A stretch of DNA of 64,000 nt, taken from the IMG/VR virus record IMGVR_UViG_3300028829_004004, positions 1-64,000 of that record; one strand, 5' to 3'. A program made the translations under genes and the position numbers. The DNA is from a virus. The notes under the pieces were generated by a model. That model was given only the letters and a program-made list of their open reading frames with translations, was not told the origin of the DNA and ran no database searches. This document shows positions 35,147 to 43,508 of this stretch, piece after piece; position 1 is the stretch's first letter, and the number at the start of each line of letters is the position of its first letter.

Positions 35147-35658
35147 TTCCCTCCTCTCCTCGTTATCTGCCGAAGCAAGCAGAACATGAACTCTCTGACC
35201 ATCTCGTCCCTTTGTGATACTACCGCGGGGAGAACAAACGGATAACTTTTTGTACCCTGTTTCTCAATAGTTCGGATCACTGCTTTTGTGAAAGCGTAAG
35301 GATCTGCCGCCCCTACTTTCTCGACTACCCACTGGTAAATAGGCTGGAAGGGGGGAGTGTGAGGGCGCCCTCCCTCCTCGATAGCCGCGGCATACTTCAA
35401 ACCAAAAGAGCCTAGCGTAACCGATGGGCGCTGTCTTGAGAACACCCCTCCACCTGTAGTCCCTTTCTTAGTTGCGATGCTCCTAATCAAAGCCCCCCGC
35501 CACATCGTACGGTTCCGTCTGATGTTCTTGAGTATCTCAGGCTGCATCGTCTTCTTAACGGATTCATGTAGACAGTTGACCACCGTGTTGTCCTTAAAGA
35601 GAGAGGCTAGTAGGGTAGCCTTCAGGTTCAACTCTGACATGTCAATCTTAATCTGCAT
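35143..35658 (-). CDS. HK97 gp10-like head-tail protein
   Basis: A 171-residue protein. The middle has the family's YAAAIEEGGRPHTPPF turn and the end carries PFVLPAV, both usual in HK97 gp10-like tail-completion proteins. It lies between connector and terminator genes as expected. Confidence 0.7.
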   Translation of the reverse strand: MQIKIDMSELNLKATLLASLFKDNTVVNCLHESVKKTMQPEILKNIRRNRTMWRGALIRSIATKKGTTGGGVFSRQRPSVTLGSFGLKYAAAIEEGGRPHTPPFQPIYQWVVEKVGAADPYAFTKAVIRTIEKQGTKSYPFVLPAVVSQRDEMVREFMFCLLRQITRRGGK

Positions 35659-35662
35659 GGCT

Positions 35663-36025
35663 TTAAGCTCGGTCCTGTCTTACAACGAGAGAAACGTGGT
35701 GCTGGTTACCTAGTTCATCAATCTGGGCTTTTGCTTTGAGGACCCGGTACCGGATGTTAGTGGTGTTGTCTTCAATCTGAAAGGTGGAGGTATGCTCCAG
35801 CAACCTGTCTTGAATGAGGTCAACGTGTGCAACTACTTTCCAGATATTATCCGCCCCTCTACCTTGATCAAAGTCTTCCTGCATACCGTTGAGGGTAGTG
35901 AAGCGTGCTGAGACCGCGGAGGCAACGGTAGTCTCCGTAGTCCCTACGGTCCCATACCCGGAGTCTGCCGCGGTTATTTCGATGAGGTCAATACTGGAGA
36001 TAAGCCCCGAAGTGAGTACGCTCAT
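35663..36025 (-). CDS. Head closure-like protein
   Basis: A 120-residue protein with Thr/Val-rich beta strands (SAVSARFTTLNGMQEDF) and a final strand VSLVVRQDR. Position and size suggest a head-tail joining or closure protein. No motif confirms it. Confidence 0.45.
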   Translation of the reverse strand: MSVLTSGLISSIDLIEITAADSGYGTVGTTETTVASAVSARFTTLNGMQEDFDQGRGADNIWKVVAHVDLIQDRLLEHTSTFQIEDNTTNIRYRVLKAKAQIDELGNQHHVSLVVRQDRA

Positions 36026-36035
36026 GTGGTTCCCC

Positions 36036-36365
36036 TTACTTGACTAATGAATCTTGAAGGAGTTTTTCAAGTTTGTCCAACCTACGGTTATAGTCTGCTT
36101 CAATCTTTTCTGAGGAGGATTCAATCTTACTCCCCATGTTAGTTGTAGCTGTGTCTAACTTTAACCCTAGTCGATCAATTGCCATTAAGAGTTTGTCTTG
36201 ATCATGTTGGTAGTCCGACCGAAGCACATAGGTGGTGGGGATCTCGTCTACCTTATCTGCAAGGTGGGTAACGTCATCCACAATCATCTTACCGACAAAC
36301 CCTATAGCAGCAAAAGCCACTGCGAATACCGAGTGGAGGAGCCAATTAAGTGTCTGTTTGTCCAT
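36036..36365 (-). CDS. Membrane-anchored coiled-coil protein (holin/spanin candidate)
   Basis: About 109 residues from the ATG at 36365; upstream codons would overlap the previous gene. A single hydrophobic segment (WLLHSVFAVAFAAIGFVG) lies at the N-terminus, followed by a long helical, probably coiled-coil region (KIESSSEKIEADYNRRLDKLEKLL). This layout fits an inner-membrane protein with a periplasmic coiled coil, as in i-spanins, or a small holin. A second protein of the same layout is encoded at 40.6 kb. Confidence 0.5.
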   Translation of the reverse strand: MDKQTLNWLLHSVFAVAFAAIGFVGKMIVDDVTHLADKVDEIPTTYVLRSDYQHDQDKLLMAIDRLGLKLDTATTNMGSKIESSSEKIEADYNRRLDKLEKLLQDSLVK

Positions 36366-36375
36366 GCTAAGTCCT

Positions 36376-36759
36376 TTACTTTTTGTCACGATGCCCGTTC
36401 CATGCTACCCAACCGAACCAGTTGACAGCTTGATAGTATAAGTGGCGTTTGAAGAAGTTCACTTCATTGACCTCCATCGCTTGTAGGAAGATTCGGTCGG
36501 CTGTCTTCCTACTCACAATGCCGGTTGAATAAAGATAATCGTGTATCACTGCGGGTTTCGCCGCTTTCTTCTTTGAAGAAAGGAGAGAGCGGAAAACTCT
36601 TGGTACACTTGCATAGTCAGTTTCAAACCCGGCTGGGACCGTTATCTTCATGCCCTTCCCCTCGTCGTCACCTAACCAGAAGTCAAAGGGTTCCACCAAC
36701 CTGTCCTTCCCAGTGTCAGACACCTCCACCACCAGCGGTGATTTGAAACTAGACTTCAT
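36376..36759 (-). CDS. DUF1353-family phage protein
   Basis: About 127 residues from the ATG at 36759. It contains the family pattern TVPAGFETDYASVPRVFR followed by AVIHDYLY. DUF1353 proteins are common in phages next to membrane or lysis genes; their activity is not known. The start lies 5 bases past a palindrome site. Confidence 0.7.
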   Translation of the reverse strand: MKSSFKSPLVVEVSDTGKDRLVEPFDFWLGDDEGKGMKITVPAGFETDYASVPRVFRSLLSSKKKAAKPAVIHDYLYSTGIVSRKTADRIFLQAMEVNEVNFFKRHLYYQAVNWFGWVAWNGHRDKK

Positions 36760-36763
36760 GGTT

Positions 36764-36777
36764 TGCAAACGTTTGCA
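36764..36777. promoter_or_regulatory. Dispersed palindrome site 10 (start-proximal)
   Basis: Perfect 14-bp copy immediately upstream of the DUF1353 start codon, covering the expected ribosome-binding region. Confidence 0.85.
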
Positions 36778-36779
36778 TT

Positions 36780-37535
36780 TTATTGTGCCCGGAGATTGTC
36801 ATAGTCGCTGAATCGACTGACATGGGCGGAACTATCAGTTGACATGAAAAGGGTGGACATGTTAACGTACCTCCCAAGGATGCGGTCAATCTCTACATAC
36901 CCTGTGATGTTAGGGACGGCCCCTGACGTTCTCACTGCTGCCCCCTCAGTCTGGTACTCTACTTCGTAGTCGTCCCACTTCTCCTTATCCTTGACAAGGT
37001 CGGAGGACTTCAGAAGACCAGACTCAGAAAGACCTAAACTGTTTATTACTGCCAGTGTATACCCAGCACGTGATACAACTGCGGGGGTACTAGACATACC
37101 AAAGGTACCAACAACCTTTATATTGCGGTGACCTCTAGGCCAAAAGCTATTCTTAGCCACAGAAGCACGAACAGAGTCGGGAAACCCTACGTCTGTATAC
37201 AAGTAGTGGCCATTGATCTTGAAGTCTGTCCCCTCGGTGTAAGTCGTAAGTACCGTCCCATTAAGATCCACTTCCTCGACAGATGTTACCGAAATGATAG
37301 GGTAGCTATAAGAGGCGTGCTGAGGTAGGAACAAGAAAGACTGATCCTCACCACTTACGTAAACAGTGTCCGAAAGAGAGTGAAACTTATTCTGCGTTGC
37401 TTTCTCAAATATCTCTTCCACTTCGTCCAAGATAGTCTGGAGTTCATTATCACTCCAGTTGGTAAAGTCTAAGGCAGCGGTGGACCCGCTAGGACGGAAA
37501 GCCTTGAGACCGGAGACGGTCAGGAAATTGCTCAT
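36780..37535 (-). CDS. Head-tail connector-like protein
   Basis: About 251 residues from the ATG at 37535. The N-terminal helices (WSDNELQTILDEVEEIFEKAT) and the following beta part (YPIISVTSVEEVDLNG) resemble gp6/phage head-tail adaptor proteins. The C-terminal extension is Tyr/Asp-rich. It lies between capsid and tail genes. Confidence 0.55.
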   Translation of the reverse strand: MSNFLTVSGLKAFRPSGSTAALDFTNWSDNELQTILDEVEEIFEKATQNKFHSLSDTVYVSGEDQSFLFLPQHASYSYPIISVTSVEEVDLNGTVLTTYTEGTDFKINGHYLYTDVGFPDSVRASVAKNSFWPRGHRNIKVVGTFGMSSTPAVVSRAGYTLAVINSLGLSESGLLKSSDLVKDKEKWDDYEVEYQTEGAAVRTSGAVPNITGYVEIDRILGRYVNMSTLFMSTDSSAHVSRFSDYDNLRAQ

Positions 37536-37544
37536 ATAAACCAC

Positions 37545-37603
37545 CTCAGCGTGGGTTGGAAAGGGACTGCTTACCTAACGGTAAACCGTTAGCCGCGGGT
37601 TAC
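37545..37603. other. Short gap with a hairpin
   Basis: CTAACGGT (37575-37582) and ACCGTTAG (37585-37592) form an 8-bp stem with a two-base gap on either strand. There is no T run, so it is not called a terminator. Confidence 0.5.
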
Positions 37604-40552
37604 TCACACCCTCTTAGAGTATTTTTGGAACTCGTCTACGAGGAAGTCTGTACTTATTGCTTGCATACATGGGGCTTCCTTAGGGAGTCTAGCACAAGCC
37701 TTCCCTACTTCCCTCGTTAGGATACTCGCCCAACAGCGACAAGAGCTTGGTGTCTTTACGTTATGATGAATGTCATAAGAAGATATTTCCGCTGAGGAAC
37801 TCCCTCCTACTATAACCATAATTGGCTTTCCTAACAGATAGCCAATGTGGTTAGCCAGCCCTTCAACCGCAACGATATGGCGCATTCGGGAAAAAGTGTC
37901 AACAAGCTCATAGAAAGTGCTTACTCTTTTATCCACCACCCCGTCAAGTAAAGGCTCACTAATATGCCCCAATTGATGTACCTTATACTCGGAGGAGATA
38001 CTGGATATGAAACTCTGAAGAGTAGCCAAAGGAAGTTCCTTGCTCTTGAAGGGGGCACCTGCATTAGAGAAGGGCATTATGCCGACATGCCCCTGCCGCC
38101 CTTTGTGCCTAGTGGTCCTCTTCGGTACCCACACACCTACCTCAGCTATCGCTCCTCCCATACCCTCGACAATATGCTCTCCCCTGCGCCAGCACTCCCC
38201 GTAGTCAACATAGTTGAATTCCTTGCGGATGCACTTGCCTGTGGATACTGTGATACTAGGGAAGGTTTTCTGTAAAGGTTCCTTCATTGTCTCGGAGGTG
38301 TGGAAAACAATGGGAGAATTAGTGGACTCAATGACCTTGCGGATAAGCGCAGTTGCCATAACGATGTCCCCAATCCCCTGCTCCCTGACAAGTTTGATTG
38401 TAGGAGGGAGACTCAAAGACTTCCCGAACACTTCTCGTATCGCCTTGCGGTAAATACTCCCCACATTCTCGGGGTTGCAAAGCTCCTGTACCTTTGTCTG
38501 CATGGACTGTGTACGGTGCGCTACCGGGAATTCCCCTTGCTTTATCCTATGCACAATCCGCTTCAACGAGGTCTGGCAATCCTTACCATTACCAGTGAAT
38601 TTTACAAAGGTGACCTCCTTTGGGAAGAGGGAAGGAAGGGACCCTACCTTAGTGCAGACCACAGGGGTACCAACCCAACCAGCTTCAAGCACCACCATAG
38701 GCAGTGCTTCCTCCTCGGAGAGTAGGCAGAGGGCATCACATGACCTGAGCGTCGTTCCTACATCGTCAGAGGGGGGAACAAAATGTATCTTCTCCGAGGA
38801 ACCGCTCTCGTAAGCTATGCGGGTAAGCTGATCCTTGGTAAGGCTATCGCTGTCCATCCCTTGGATGATTAGGTTAGCGTCTAAGTCTCGCATAGCTCGG
38901 ACCAACCATGCAATCCGTTTGTTCCCATCAAACCTACCAATGAACCCTAAGACCGGCTTATCCCCGGAAAAGAACTTCTTCTTGCCCCCGGACAGCTTAG
39001 AGACACTCACTGGATTTGGGGTGAACGACGAGCCGGGAATGTCTTGGCAGATGCCCGGATTCACACAAAGAGTTTTGTCGATCACCGACCCCCAAGTCTT
39101 AGTGAATTCTGACCCCTCTACTGGGTAAGACGTATGGACAACCCGGACAGTTGTAGGTCTCCTTGTCAAGGAGCGGAGTGAAATGCAAAGCCTCTCATTC
39201 ATACCATAGAACAGGATGGTGTCAAACTGAGAAAGGAATTCTGACTCAATCTCATTATCCTCTAAGATAGTCGCGCCGAACTCTGTGACTAACTCGTTCT
39301 TGATGGTGGGCTGATGTCTCACCCGGTAGTTGTTGTATGCAACCACTGTGACATCGAAGTACCTTTTAAGCTGCCGGGTAACTTCTAAGGTTGCTACCTC
39401 CCCACCACCTTTGAGGTAATGAGGGAACACGACTAGCACACGTTGCCGCCGCAGTAGATCAGGTACCCCGCCACTAGATACTCTTGGGGTTACTTTAGCC
39501 TTGGGGAGAGAGATACCCAAACGGGAATTAACTGCTGAGACCACCTCGTTAAGAGAGAGGTTCTTCTGGCAGGCGAACTCGTGCTGACAGTCTTTAGGGT
39601 GGAGGTACACCTTGCCGCACGGGCAGTCCGCTTGGATAGCTGACACGGAGGTGTACATCCTAGCACAGTTCTCCTTCCGAGACGGACCAAGGAGAGCGAG
39701 GGTGGGGGTGTTGCATACTCCAGCCACATGGAGGAAGCAGGAGTCCACGCAAACTACCAACTCAGCAGTTTGGGCTATGGTCACTTGGTCAACCACACTC
39801 AAGTGAGAAGCATCTATCACATCGCCGCCAAACCTCTTAGTAAAGGAACCTTTTCCCAGAACAACCTTGTTAAAATTATCACCTAATTTTTTGAATAGGC
39901 TCTTCCAGTTATTGTCAAACCAGCACCTGTGAGCCGCAGAGGCGTCAGTATGGAAAGCAACAGTCCGCTTCTTCGGGTCAAGTAAAGTAGTGACAGCAGG
40001 GCTAGGGGTAGCTCGCTTTATAGTGGGAAGACGGATAACGGGGTTCTCAATCCGTAGGAACTGGAATGCCCGAAAATGAAAGCATCCGTCGTACACCACC
40101 TGAGGCCCCGACTTTAGAAAGTCTGCGAGACTAAGGACAATGTCAAACTTGTCCCTCCGTAGAGTAGAGGAGACTTCGTCAACCTCCTCTATCAACCTAA
40201 TGAAATCTTCGGCGGGAGGGCTGGGCTTTACCGCAACCATACAAGGGGACTGCTTCAGGTACCTTGCTACTGAGCAAGCGATGATCGCGTCTCCTATCCC
40301 ACCGGGGACCTCGATCAAGATAGAGCGCCCACTCCAATCCTTGGGAAGGGAGAGGTCGGGGGCCTGTGCTACACGGAGTAGCCCAGTGATGTCCAATTGA
40401 TCTTCCTCTACGACCTCAAAGAAGAACCCGCGTTGAAGTAACTTCTCTGCTTCCTCTTCAGAACAGGAGAAGGGAACCCCCTCTACAACCGTCCGTTTCG
40501 TGATGGGGGTAGTGTACCCACCTTTACCTGCTACCATACAGATCTTTTTCAT
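37604..40552 (-). CDS. Three-domain glycosyltransferase (GT9-GT4-GT9 type)
   Basis: About 982 residues from the ATG at 40552, with GGAG upstream; a longer frame overlaps the next gene. It opens with a 50-residue domain (VEGVPFSCSEEEAEKLLQRG) like small phage head proteins. The first ADP-heptose-like transferase domain has IEVPGGIGDAI. The middle GT4 domain has VLGFIGRFDGNKR and a C-terminal VVLEAGWVGTPVV motif. A second heptosyltransferase-like domain follows (REQGIGDIVMATALI). It lies inside the head operon between connector and capsid genes, an odd place for a sugar enzyme. Confidence 0.75.
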   Translation of the reverse strand: MKKICMVAGKGGYTTPITKRTVVEGVPFSCSEEEAEKLLQRGFFFEVVEEDQLDITGLLRVAQAPDLSLPKDWSGRSILIEVPGGIGDAIIACSVARYLKQSPCMVAVKPSPPAEDFIRLIEEVDEVSSTLRRDKFDIVLSLADFLKSGPQVVYDGCFHFRAFQFLRIENPVIRLPTIKRATPSPAVTTLLDPKKRTVAFHTDASAAHRCWFDNNWKSLFKKLGDNFNKVVLGKGSFTKRFGGDVIDASHLSVVDQVTIAQTAELVVCVDSCFLHVAGVCNTPTLALLGPSRKENCARMYTSVSAIQADCPCGKVYLHPKDCQHEFACQKNLSLNEVVSAVNSRLGISLPKAKVTPRVSSGGVPDLLRRQRVLVVFPHYLKGGGEVATLEVTRQLKRYFDVTVVAYNNYRVRHQPTIKNELVTEFGATILEDNEIESEFLSQFDTILFYGMNERLCISLRSLTRRPTTVRVVHTSYPVEGSEFTKTWGSVIDKTLCVNPGICQDIPGSSFTPNPVSVSKLSGGKKKFFSGDKPVLGFIGRFDGNKRIAWLVRAMRDLDANLIIQGMDSDSLTKDQLTRIAYESGSSEKIHFVPPSDDVGTTLRSCDALCLLSEEEALPMVVLEAGWVGTPVVCTKVGSLPSLFPKEVTFVKFTGNGKDCQTSLKRIVHRIKQGEFPVAHRTQSMQTKVQELCNPENVGSIYRKAIREVFGKSLSLPPTIKLVREQGIGDIVMATALIRKVIESTNSPIVFHTSETMKEPLQKTFPSITVSTGKCIRKEFNYVDYGECWRRGEHIVEGMGGAIAEVGVWVPKRTTRHKGRQGHVGIMPFSNAGAPFKSKELPLATLQSFISSISSEYKVHQLGHISEPLLDGVVDKRVSTFYELVDTFSRMRHIVAVEGLANHIGYLLGKPIMVIVGGSSSAEISSYDIHHNVKTPSSCRCWASILTREVGKACARLPKEAPCMQAISTDFLVDEFQKYSKRV

Positions 40553-40566
40553 TACTACTCCGTGTA

Positions 40567-40878
40567 TTAGTCTTCCCAACCCCCAAGGGTAAGGGAGAGG
40601 TTCGGCCAAGGTGCAGGTTCAAGGTTACCTACATGTCTGAGCTTATTGATCTCATCCCTAGCCCACCCGTGAAGCTGCCAGTGCTTGGACAACTGTGAGT
40701 CCTGCTTCTTGTCAAGCTCCGACTTCTGTGAGAGGTCATCAATCGACTCCATCATGTATCGCTGCCGTTCAGTCATTACCTTCATTTCGGCATTCGTATC
40801 GAATGTCCACTTCATTGAGAAACCGACAGCGGCAAAACAGATAGATACGAGTATCCCGTAGATAGCATCTTTAGTCAT
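40567..40878 (-). CDS. Small membrane-anchored coiled-coil protein
   Basis: About 103 residues from the ATG at 40878. An N-terminal hydrophobic segment (YGILVSICFAAVGFSM) is followed by a long helical region rich in Glu, Lys and Gln. The same layout as the gene at 36.0-36.4 kb suggests related roles, perhaps holin or spanin. It starts 16 bases past a palindrome. Confidence 0.5.
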   Translation of the reverse strand: MTKDAIYGILVSICFAAVGFSMKWTFDTNAEMKVMTERQRYMMESIDDLSQKSELDKKQDSQLSKHWQLHGWARDEINKLRHVGNLEPAPWPNLSLTLGGWED

Positions 40879-40893
40879 GGGGAGTTCCTCAGT

Positions 40894-40907
40894 TGCAAAC
40901 GTTTGCA
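40894..40907. promoter_or_regulatory. Dispersed palindrome site 11 (intergenic)
   Basis: Perfect 14-bp copy between the capsid terminator and the next start codon. Confidence 0.85.
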
Positions 40908-40947
40908 AGAAAAACCCCCACTAGGATTATCAGTCCTAGTGGGGGTT
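40908..40947 (-). terminator. Terminator after the capsid gene
   Basis: Read leftward, AACCCCCACTAGGA pairs with its exact complement over 14 bp (40947-40934 with 40926-40913), followed by TTTTTC. A strong stop for capsid transcription. Confidence 0.85.
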
Positions 40948-40970
40948 AGTGTGTCAACGATTAGCCATTA

Positions 40971-41957
40971 TTAGGCGTAGTCGGTACCACCCTCCGAGAT
41001 GTTGTTCGTGAGAACAACCATGTTGGAGTCTTCCACCTGTGCGTCAGCACGGGTGTGGATGGTAACCTCCCACGAATCGCTGCGAGGCTGACGGTCCCAC
41101 TCAATAGTGATGTCACGCTGGATGAACCAGATGAGGTTATTGAGGGGGGTCAACGGGATCTTCGTGCCGTCCGTTGCCGTAGTACCAATGGTGAGGTCAT
41201 CGGGCATCAGAGGAACTTCAAACAGCGGAATGCCGTAGGGGCGACTGATGAACTGACCCACAAGGGCACTGTCACCTGCGTTAGTAGCACGATCACTCGT
41301 GTCCAGTTCCCACTTGTCGTGGACTGACTGGCTGACAAGCCAGCGGTAGTCAGGCATAGCGACACGGAAGCGAATCGGAACCTTACGCTTTGCGTCATGG
41401 AAGAGCTTCTTGGACGAAGCAGTTCCGTTAGCATCCAGCTTCTGGCCAGCCGGGACGTTGTCGTCAAGGATCTTGAGGAAACCGTCGTTGGCACCGAGCA
41501 GGTTGTTGGAGTCACTCTGTGCATCACCGGTCGTCAGTGAGCTATCACCTTCGATAGCGGCGAGTTCGAGGTCAATGGCGATACGCTTCGAGAACATACC
41601 GAGGAGGGTGTCACGTACACCCGCACCTTCGATGTTGTCTTCGACAAAGTCAGTGACCAAGTCGAAAGCCGAACGGTACTTGACAGTGTCGTAGTCCACC
41701 TTCGACTCCGACGGAGTACGGGTAGAGACACTGGTAAGACCGACGTTGGCACCTTCCGTAACGATGGAACCAAGGTTCAGCTTGTTGATCTCGCCCTTGG
41801 CGTGGTCAACTTTGCGCGTGCGAACGTTCTTCAGCAAGATCGAGTGGTCAATGACAAGGTCAATAAACCGGTCTGCCTGCTTGCGGTTGAGAACGGAGTT
41901 GGGCAGATTGGTCTCGTTGATGGTCTTCGAGAGAAGCTGCTGGGGATCAATGTTCAT
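40971..41957 (-). CDS. Major capsid protein, HK97 fold
   Basis: A 328-residue protein with the usual capsid pattern: an N-terminal helical arm (SVLNRKQADRFIDLVIDHS), an E-loop region (RKVDHAKGEINKLNLG), a spine and a C-terminal A-domain with WFIQRDITIEW and a closing beta strand. It lies right after the protease/scaffold gene and before a strong terminator, as expected for the most abundant virion protein. No delta domain beyond that of the scaffold is seen. Confidence 0.85.
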   Translation of the reverse strand: MNIDPQQLLSKTINETNLPNSVLNRKQADRFIDLVIDHSILLKNVRTRKVDHAKGEINKLNLGSIVTEGANVGLTSVSTRTPSESKVDYDTVKYRSAFDLVTDFVEDNIEGAGVRDTLLGMFSKRIAIDLELAAIEGDSSLTTGDAQSDSNNLLGANDGFLKILDDNVPAGQKLDANGTASSKKLFHDAKRKVPIRFRVAMPDYRWLVSQSVHDKWELDTSDRATNAGDSALVGQFISRPYGIPLFEVPLMPDDLTIGTTATDGTKIPLTPLNNLIWFIQRDITIEWDRQPRSDSWEVTIHTRADAQVEDSNMVVLTNNISEGGTDYA

Positions 41958-41972
41958 TTGAATAGTCTCCTA

Positions 41973-42554
41973 TTAAGAAGCAAAAGGCCAGCCCTGAGGG
42001 AAGACCGAATTGGGATTAACGTCTTTGGGTTGACCCTCACCGAGTTCCCGAGTAGACGGGGTGGCGACGGACTTAGTTACATTCGCAACTGCTTCTTCTG
42101 TTTTCTCCAACCGGCTGAAAAGACCTGAAAGAGCGTTTACCAACTGGGCCTGCTTAGAGGCTTCCACGGGAATTGACTTCCCTGCCTCGGCTGGCTCCTC
42201 AATGGCAACCTCCTCTTCGACCTCGTCAGTCTCCTCTGTAGTAACCTCAGCTTCCTCGGTCACGCTCTTAACGAGACTTTCGGACAGAGCTTCAACAGAC
42301 TGAACAACCGACTGAAGGGCGGGGTCGAGAGTGGAAATGACACTCTCGGTTACCTTCTCAGTGAGGGACTTTACAAGCTCGTCCAACTCAGAATCAGCGG
42401 GTGCAGTGAAGAAATCGGAAAGTTGCTTGAGGACTGCAAAAATCTGGGTGCCCTCCGCGGGAATTTCTTCAAAACTCTCCCCCTCGATAGAGGCGAGATT
42501 CTTGAAGAGATCCTGAAGGCTAGTCCAGTTGTCTTCAGTGAACTTGATCTTCAT
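41973..42554 (-). CDS. Nested scaffold protein
   Basis: The ATG at 42554, in frame with the protease (residue 304), is preceded by AAGGAG (42567-42562) at 7-base spacing. It would yield a 193-residue acidic scaffold, matching the lambda C/Nu3 arrangement in which a free scaffold is made in excess over protease. Confidence 0.65.
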   Translation of the reverse strand: MKIKFTEDNWTSLQDLFKNLASIEGESFEEIPAEGTQIFAVLKQLSDFFTAPADSELDELVKSLTEKVTESVISTLDPALQSVVQSVEALSESLVKSVTEEAEVTTEETDEVEEEVAIEEPAEAGKSIPVEASKQAQLVNALSGLFSRLEKTEEAVANVTKSVATPSTRELGEGQPKDVNPNSVFPQGWPFAS

Positions 42555-43463
42555 TTCACTTCTCCTTGTGATGAAAGTGTATTTGAGTAAATTCGACAAT
42601 TCGTCTGACGCGCTCTGCGCCTTGGTGAGTTCTCTGTATGATTTTTCTTTCGCTACTATTACTTGAATACCTTTTCCATATTGGAAACTGAGTGTGTCCG
42701 CTACGGCAAATTCGGTGTCTGACATACGATACTGTAACTCGGAGCCGGTGTTAGATAACGGCAATATCTCAAATCCATTATTTTTTAACCACTCAGCCGC
42801 AGACTCCTCCGTAAAGATATCGGTACTGAAACTTAGTGCCAGCACATCAAGGGGAGGACTATCCGAAGAACTCTTAGTCTTGCTTTGGGTTGACTCCCCC
42901 TGCAAACTCTTAGCCAACTCAAAGGTGGCGTTGTAGTTTGCTGGAATGTGTACCAGCGAAACCTCCATCAGATCAATGGAGTGGGCAACTAAGTTCTCGA
43001 TCCCGTTGACGACGACCCGCGCCATACGGACAAGACCACGCCACGAGAAAGAGTTCAGTTCCTTTGACTCCACCATTCTCTGTGCGTCGGGGAACTCAAC
43101 CTGCGCCCGGACGAAGAGACCTCGCATACCAGAAACTCCGTCCGGTAACCGTTCCTTGCTCAGAGTGTCTACTGTGTTCCCACTCTCAAGTTCAACCACG
43201 TCCCAGTAGTCACCCGCGTCTGTTACCTTGGCAACAGTAGCAAATAATACCTTACCAACTGTGCGCTGGTTTCCCTTCTCATCGAAGGTGAAGTCATGGT
43301 TGATCATCAGTTGGGGGTTCGCCATGAACTGCTTTATGTTGAAAGCCTCTGGCGGGATAAGATCCTCCTCCCGGTCAGGGGAATTCATTGAAGCGAATCC
43401 CTTGACTATGGAAGCGTCCCCTTCAGACTTCTGAAGACAACTATGGAATTTGAATAGCTTCAT
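41973..43463 (-). CDS. Prohead protease fused to scaffold
   Basis: A 496-residue protein. The N-terminal 190 residues form an HK97/U35-type prohead protease with the catalytic triad visible as His56 (INHD), Ser140 (NSFSWRG) and Glu167 (LMEVSL). A middle linker of about 100 residues is not recognised. The last 190 residues are acidic and helical, the capsid scaffold. An internal start at 42554 can make the scaffold alone. Confidence 0.85.
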   Translation of the reverse strand: MKLFKFHSCLQKSEGDASIVKGFASMNSPDREEDLIPPEAFNIKQFMANPQLMINHDFTFDEKGNQRTVGKVLFATVAKVTDAGDYWDVVELESGNTVDTLSKERLPDGVSGMRGLFVRAQVEFPDAQRMVESKELNSFSWRGLVRMARVVVNGIENLVAHSIDLMEVSLVHIPANYNATFELAKSLQGESTQSKTKSSSDSPPLDVLALSFSTDIFTEESAAEWLKNNGFEILPLSNTGSELQYRMSDTEFAVADTLSFQYGKGIQVIVAKEKSYRELTKAQSASDELSNLLKYTFITRRSEMKIKFTEDNWTSLQDLFKNLASIEGESFEEIPAEGTQIFAVLKQLSDFFTAPADSELDELVKSLTEKVTESVISTLDPALQSVVQSVEALSESLVKSVTEEAEVTTEETDEVEEEVAIEEPAEAGKSIPVEASKQAQLVNALSGLFSRLEKTEEAVANVTKSVATPSTRELGEGQPKDVNPNSVFPQGWPFAS

Positions 43464-43481
43464 ATCTCAACTCCTATAAAA

Positions 43482-43495
43482 TGCAAACGTTTGCA
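43482..43495. promoter_or_regulatory. Dispersed palindrome site 12 (intergenic)
   Basis: Perfect 14-bp copy in the 45-base gap between the portal and protease genes, 19 bases before the protease start. Confidence 0.85.
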
Positions 43496-43508
43496 AACCG
43501 TGATATAC

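Noticed and set aside
37575-37592. Hairpin as a terminator
   Set aside because: No T run on either strand, and transcription must pass through to later structural genes.
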